In this document: positions 7,688 to 8,494 of the stretch, piece after piece
Numbering within the stretch: the stretch's first letter is position 1
Layout: each line of letters starts with the position of its first letter
Source: Lonsdalea britannica
Lineage (GTDB): Bacteria > Pseudomonadota > Gammaproteobacteria > Enterobacterales > Enterobacteriaceae
Reading direction: 5' to 3'
Length of the DNA stretch: 8,494 nt
Assembly (NCBI RefSeq): GCF_946477055.1
Contig: NZ_CAMKXG010000160.1
Span: forward strand, 1-8,494
Notes under the pieces: generated by a model
The model's database searches: none
Told to the model about the DNA's origin: nothing
The model's input: only the letters and a program-made list of their open reading frames with translations
Program-made: the position numbers and the translations under genes

Positions 7688-7720
7688 GTTGACGTGCTGC
7701 CAGCCCCTGCTGGCGTCAAC
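7688..7720. repeat. Long inverted repeat upstream of the fliD promoter
   Basis: GTTGACG (7688-7694) pairs with CGTCAAC (7714-7720). Inside it CCAGC (7700-7704) pairs with GCTGG (7709-7713) around a CCCT loop, leaving a 5-base bulge (7695-7699) on one side. That is 12 base pairs, mostly G-C rich. A T-rich stretch (7731-7735) starts about 10 bases after the stem, too far for a clean terminator. It ends 40 bases before the fliD sigma-28 promoter. It could be a back-up terminator, a protein-binding site or a dispersed repeat; the sequence alone does not decide. Confidence 0.55.
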
Positions 7721-7759
7721 AACCTTGTAATTTTTATCTTCTAAATGTTGACAGTCGCA

Positions 7760-7786
7760 TAAACTTTTAAAAAGTACTGCCGATAA
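7760..7786 (+). promoter_or_regulatory. Sigma-28 (FliA) class III promoter for fliD
   Basis: TAAACTTT (7760-7767), an 11-base spacer (7768-7778) and GCCGATAA (7779-7786) match the FliA consensus at all but one position (C for G in the -35), with a perfect -10. Transcription should start near 7793, giving a leader of about 37 bases ahead of the fliD ATG. A 13-base palindrome (ACTTTT-A-AAAAGT, 7763-7775) overlaps the -35 and spacer. The promoter lies beyond the flgL terminator, so fliD can be expressed separately with the late filament genes. Confidence 0.95.
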
Positions 7787-7829
7787 TCTATGCAGATGGA
7801 TGAATACATTTATTAAGGGGTAAGAGGAT

Positions 7830-8494
7830 ATGGCTACGACATCAAGCACGACCAGTTCTACTTCAGCAACTACGACCAGCACCGGTACCGGGTTAGTCAC
7901 CTCGTTGGGCGTGGGCTCTGGCTTGGACCTGTCGGGAATTTTGGAGTCTCTGCAGGGAGTCGAAGACCAGAAACTTACCGCGATCACGAATAAACAAACT
8001 AGCTATGAGTCCAAGCTCACCGCTTACGGTACGCTGCAGAGCTCATTGGAAACGTTTTCAACCGCCACGCAAAAGCTGAGCGACAGCTCGCTTTACGCGA
8101 CCAAAAAAACGTCGACAAATACTGCGTTCACGAGTACGGCGACCTCTAGCGCTACCTCGGGATCGTACGCTGTTAAAGTGACCCAGTTGGCGACGGCTCA
8201 GACACTGGCGACTAGCGCGCAGACGAGTAAAACCACGCAGTTGGGCGACAGCAGCCTGACCACGCGTAATCTGACTCTGCAGGTCGGTAGCGGCAGTGCG
8301 GTCAATATCGCGCTAACCAATGACCAGACTACGCTTTCAGGCATTGCTAGCGCCATCAATTCCGCCAAGGCGGGTGTGAGCGCGAGCATCGTGCAGTCGG
8401 GCGATAGCAGCTACCAGCTGACGCTGACCTCTGATACGACGGGTGAAACGTCAACGATGAGCGTGAGCTCAAATGACAGCACGTTGAATAGCAT
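7830..8494 (+). CDS. fliD: Flagellar filament cap protein FliD, N-terminal fragment (3' end outside window)
   Basis: The frame is open from ATG 7830 to the end of the window, giving the first 221 residues of FliD (HAP2), which caps the filament tip and promotes flagellin insertion. The FliD signature SLGVGSGLDL begins at residue 25, followed by a helical D0 segment (VEDQKLTAITNKQ, LTAYGTLQSSLETF) and the start of the leg and D2 domains (SYAVKVTQLATAQTLAT, TTRNLTLQV, SIVQSGDSSYQLTL). In E. coli FliD the SLGVGS motif starts at residue 6. Here it is preceded by a low-complexity Ser/Thr-rich extension in which 17 of the first 24 residues are Ser or Thr. AAGGGG (7815-7820) lies 9 bases before ATG, and AAGAGG (7822-7827) is too close to be the main site. 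No other in-frame ATG exists before the signature, so the extension seems real. fliS and fliT would be expected next, beyond the window. Confidence 0.97.
   Translation, partial: MATTSSTTSSTSATTTSTGTGLVTSLGVGSGLDLSGILESLQGVEDQKLTAITNKQTSYESKLTAYGTLQSSLETFSTATQKLSDSSLYATKKTSTNTAFTSTATSSATSGSYAVKVTQLATAQTLATSAQTSKTTQLGDSSLTTRNLTLQVGSGSAVNIALTNDQTTLSGIASAINSAKAGVSASIVQSGDSSYQLTLTSDTTGETSTMSVSSNDSTLNS

Larger units (their letters stand above)
7526..7829. other. Structured 304-base intergenic region between flgL and fliD
   Basis: No credible protein gene is seen on either strand. The region contains, in order, a small hairpin (7543-7565), a strong intrinsic terminator (7572-7620), an inverted repeat (7622-7650), a longer inverted repeat (7688-7720), a sigma-28 promoter (7760-7786) and the fliD ribosome-binding site. 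Minus-strand frames here start inside fliD or end at flgL, lack recognisable domains and are best read as chance. There is no flagellin gene or visible remnant of one. Confidence 0.8.

Noticed and set aside
7522..7722. Minus-strand 66-residue frame in the same spacer
   Set aside because: It crosses the terminator and two hairpins, and no domain or promoter is seen.
7619..7987. Minus-strand 122-residue frame over the flgL-fliD spacer and fliD start
   Set aside because: It begins inside fliD and would cross the fliD promoter and the hairpins. It has no recognisable domain, and its first half simply mirrors the Ser/Thr-rich fliD codons.
1..8494. CRISPR array, insertion sequence, tRNA or rRNA
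   Set aside because: No spaced direct repeats, transposase frames with terminal inverted repeats, or tRNA/rRNA-like segments were seen. The window is continuous flagellar coding sequence apart from the described spacers.
1..8494. A novel or undescribed biological system
   Set aside because: All nine genes are recognisable members of known flagellar families in a known order, intact where complete. Novelty is limited to regulatory and terminal details.

Overview
The window is a nearly gap-free, all-plus-strand stretch of a flagellar gene cluster. In order it holds the 3' end of flgE, then complete flgF, flgG, flgH, flgI, flgJ, flgK and flgL, then a 304-base intergenic region and the 5' end of fliD. 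The proteins closely follow the Salmonella/E. coli set in length and motifs, which points to a motile gammaproteobacterium of the order Enterobacterales. In E. coli flgL is not followed by fliD; here the flg and fli genes are joined head to tail. That unified layout recalls plant- or insect-associated enterobacteria (Pectobacteriaceae or Sodalis-like), but this placement is inference from memory of gene order and not proven by the window.

Positions 1-4734 are the hook/rod/ring block. flgE encodes the hook, flgF and flgG the proximal and distal rod, flgH the outer-membrane L ring, flgI the periplasmic P ring, and flgJ the rod cap with a peptidoglycan hydrolase that opens the wall. Spacers are 10 to 22 bases and flgI/flgJ overlap by one base, so this part reads as one polycistronic unit whose promoter lies upstream of the window.

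Positions 4735-7525 are a second block. A near-consensus sigma-28 (FliA) promoter at 4761-4787 precedes flgK and flgL, the two hook-filament junction proteins. No convincing terminator separates flgJ from flgK, so flgKL probably also receive read-through from upstream. This matches the known class II plus class III expression of flgKL.

Positions 7526-7829 contain no credible protein gene but are rich in structure: a short hairpin, a strong intrinsic terminator with a T run, two further inverted repeats, and a second near-perfect sigma-28 promoter at 7760-7786 that drives fliD. The filament cap protein FliD starts at 7830 and runs off the window. It carries a Ser/Thr-rich N-terminal extension that E. 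coli FliD lacks. No flagellin gene lies between flgL and fliD.

I do not see an undescribed system here. The points most worth a second look are the flgL 3'UTR as a possible FlgO-like small RNA, the FliD N-terminal extension, the long FlgH leader, and the structured flgL-fliD junction.
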